14,566 bases of DNA from Treponema sp. (lineage in GTDB: Bacteria; Spirochaetota; Spirochaetia; Treponematales; Treponemataceae), in assembly GCA_017617145.1 (NCBI GenBank), contig JAFZWX010000195.1, positions 1 through 14,566 on the forward strand, read 5' to 3'. The notes under the pieces were generated by a model, which did not search any database, was not told the DNA's origin, and saw nothing but the letters and a program-made list of their open reading frames with translations. Positions 13,076 to 14,566 of the stretch are shown here, one piece after another; the first letter of the stretch is position 1, and each line of letters opens with the position of its first letter. A program made the translations under genes and the position numbers.

Positions 13076-13510
13076 CTATACATTTCCTCCAGCCTGGTAC
13101 AAAGTATCGCAGTATTCGCATTTATAAAGTCCCTTTTTCTTATCTGCAAGAATAAAGGTAGGTGTTACATAATGCTCTGTCTGTGTAATGCAGCGCGGAT
13201 TTTTGCAGTTGAAAACTCCGCTAACTTTTGAAGGCAGTTCCATTGTAATTTTGCGTACAATTTTTTCATCTTCAATTACGTTTACGCAGATATCAGGGTC
13301 AATAAATCCAAGCACTGAATAATCAATATTGATAATGTTATCAACTTTGATAATATCCTTTTTACCTGATTTTTCTGAGTGTACATTCTGAATAAGACAC
13401 GAAGTAAATGGCGCCTTATCCAAACCAAGCCACTGGTAAATCTTCCAGCCGGCACCGGCACGAATGTGATCTATTACAAGTCCGTTTTTAATTGTGTTTA
13501 CGTTTAACAT
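13076..13510 (-). CDS. pyrI: Aspartate carbamoyltransferase regulatory chain
   Basis: This 144-residue subunit binds nucleotide effectors and joins catalytic PyrB trimers into the regulated holoenzyme. The N-terminal allosteric domain has VNTIKNGLVIDHIRAG and GWKIYQWLGL. The C-terminal zinc domain has four cysteines in CKNPRC and CEYC (residues 102, 107, 131, 134), matching the family zinc site that contacts the catalytic chain. The ATG at 13510 has AAGGAGA 5 nt upstream; the open frame to 13567 runs into hairpin sequence and is not used. It is separated from pyrB by about 97 nt of palindromic repeat. The presence of PyrI implies CTP/ATP feedback control of pyrimidine synthesis, though allosteric direction cannot be read here. 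Confidence 0.95.
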   Translation of the reverse strand: MLNVNTIKNGLVIDHIRAGAGWKIYQWLGLDKAPFTSCLIQNVHSEKSGKKDIIKVDNIINIDYSVLGFIDPDICVNVIEDEKIVRKITMELPSKVSGVFNCKNPRCITQTEHYVTPTFILADKKKGLYKCEYCDTLYQAGGNV

Positions 13511-13528
13511 AAAAATCTCCTTATCGGG

Positions 13529-13599
13529 GCGTTGCGGGGTGTCCCCGCTAGAAGGGGTAGCGAGCAACGCAGTGCGAGCGAGGGGAAGACTTTCCCCTC
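13529..13599. repeat. Hairpin-rich element between pyrB and pyrI
   Basis: Three inverted repeats are packed together: GCGTTGC (13529-13535) with GCAACGC (13564-13570); inside it GCGGGG (13534-13539) with CCCCGC (13543-13548); and GAGGGGAA (13580-13587) with TTCCCCTC (13592-13599). No U-run follows the hairpins, so full termination is unlikely. It could stabilise the pyrB message or tune the PyrB to PyrI ratio. It looks like a dispersed intergenic repeat. Confidence 0.65.
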
Positions 13600-13606
13600 C
13601 TTAATC

Positions 13607-14530
13607 TTATAACGCTCCAGTGAGCTTAGCTATAAGCGCCATTCTTGCATACATTCCATACTTAACCTGCTTAAAATATGCAGCGCGAGGATCATTGTCT
13701 ACCTCTGGTGTAATTTCATTAACTCGTGGAAGCGGATGCAGAACAATCATATTCTTGCGGGTCAGCTTCATTTTTTCTGTATCAAGAATGTAGCTGTCCT
13801 TAAGGCGGATATAATCCTGCTCGTTGAAGAAACGCTCCTTCTGAACTCGTGTCATGTAAAGAACATCAAGCTCGCTTATAACCTCGTCCAGGCTTTCTAC
13901 AATTTCATATTTTACACCGGCAGGCTCAAGCACATTTGTAATAAGGTAGTCAGGAATACTGAGCTCCTTTGGACTTATAAAAATAAACTTATTTCCCTTA
14001 AAGTTTCTAAGTGCCTCGGCCAGCGAATGAACTGTTCGACCAAACTTAAGGTCACCGCAGAATCCTACAACATGATTATCCAGGCTTCCAAGCAGCTGAC
14101 GGATTGTTACAAGGTCGGTCAAGGTCTGGGTCGGGTGGTAATGTCCGCCGTCTCCAGCATTGATAATCGGGCAGGCAGAATATTTACTTGCTAAAAGTGC
14201 CGCACCCTCTTTTGGAGTTCGCATTGCAATTACATCGGCATAGCTCGAAACAACGCGGATGGTATCTGCCAGCGACTCCCCTTTTACAGTCGATGTGTTG
14301 TCGGCATCAGAAAATCCTTCTACCGAACCACCAAGCCTGAGCATAGCAGCTTCAAAACTCAAGCGTGTTCTGGTACTCGGCTCAAAAAAAAGTGTCGCAA
14401 GAATTTTCCCGCGACACACTTCGTTAAACGATTCTGGATCTACAATAATCTGCTCTGCCAAAGAACAAAGCTCTTCAATTTCCGATACAGTCAAATCATC
14501 CGGCTGTATTAAATGTCTTCCCCTAAGCAT
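13607..14530 (-). CDS. pyrB: Aspartate carbamoyltransferase catalytic chain
   Basis: This 307-residue enzyme joins carbamoyl phosphate and aspartate, the committed step of pyrimidine synthesis. Key motifs are [20 protein letters not shown] (STRTR at 52-56 binds carbamoyl phosphate), the mobile loop TVKGES (Lys83), [27 protein letters not shown] and HPLPRVNEI. Length matches the E. coli chain. The ATG at 14530 is chosen because GAGGTG lies a few bases upstream; the frame continues to a TTG at 14542. It is the first visible gene of the pyrB-pyrI-pyrC-luxR run. Only 36 nt of its leader is in the window, including TGATATTAT, a possible extended -10 (about 14551-14559), so any attenuator further up cannot be judged. 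Confidence 0.96.
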   Translation of the reverse strand: MLRGRHLIQPDDLTVSEIEELCSLAEQIIVDPESFNEVCRGKILATLFFEPSTRTRLSFEAAMLRLGGSVEGFSDADNTSTVKGESLADTIRVVSSYADVIAMRTPKEGAALLASKYSACPIINAGDGGHYHPTQTLTDLVTIRQLLGSLDNHVVGFCGDLKFGRTVHSLAEALRNFKGNKFIFISPKELSIPDYLITNVLEPAGVKYEIVESLDEVISELDVLYMTRVQKERFFNEQDYIRLKDSYILDTEKMKLTRKNMIVLHPLPRVNEITPEVDNDPRAAYFKQVKYGMYARMALIAKLTGAL

Positions 14531-14566
14531 TTTGCACCTCAATTTTTATAAGATAATATCATAAAA

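Overview
The window looks like part of a spirochaete chromosome, most likely a gut-type Treponema. I infer this from the protein set (an LdhA-type fermentative dehydrogenase, outer-membrane and lipoprotein-like genes, relaxed signal sequences) and the low-to-moderate GC. No rRNA or other taxonomic marker is present, so the genus is a guess. Nearly every gene is on the minus strand. The exceptions are a copper ATPase and a small peptide gene.

Region 1 (about 1-4095) is a complete diversity-generating retroelement (DGR). Reading along the minus strand, it has a leader with promoter-like sites, five copies of an octamer and a strong hairpin. Then come an unknown HTH-containing gene, a secreted target protein of DUF6273/C-type-lectin type whose last codons form the variable repeat (VR), and a 12-bp hairpin at the VR edge. 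A second promoter-like site and terminator-like hairpin follow, then avd, the template repeat (TR) and a DGR-type reverse transcriptase. TR and VR align in frame, and 22 of 23 substitutions fall on template adenines. VR has one codon more than TR, within an AAC run of the template. A promoter/operator-like site reads off the left edge of the window.

Region 2 (4097-7502) holds ldhA (D-lactate dehydrogenase, minus) divergent from copA (Cu(I)-exporting P1B ATPase, plus), with a dispersed palindromic repeat between them.

Region 3 (7503-7900) has no long gene. It appears to hold a type I toxin-antitoxin-like locus: a 36-residue hydrophobic/basic peptide on the plus strand, and a predicted antisense RNA of about 100 nt on the minus strand that overlaps the 3' part of the peptide mRNA.

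Region 4 (7901-10578) encodes three exported proteins on the minus strand: a predicted outer-membrane barrel, an S41-family lipoprotein protease-like protein and a membrane-anchored C39-like cysteine peptidase.

Region 5 (10688-14566) is a pyrimidine operon, pyrB-pyrI-pyrC, with a membrane-bound LuxR-type regulator translationally coupled to the end of pyrC. Palindromic repeat elements fill the gaps between the pyr genes.
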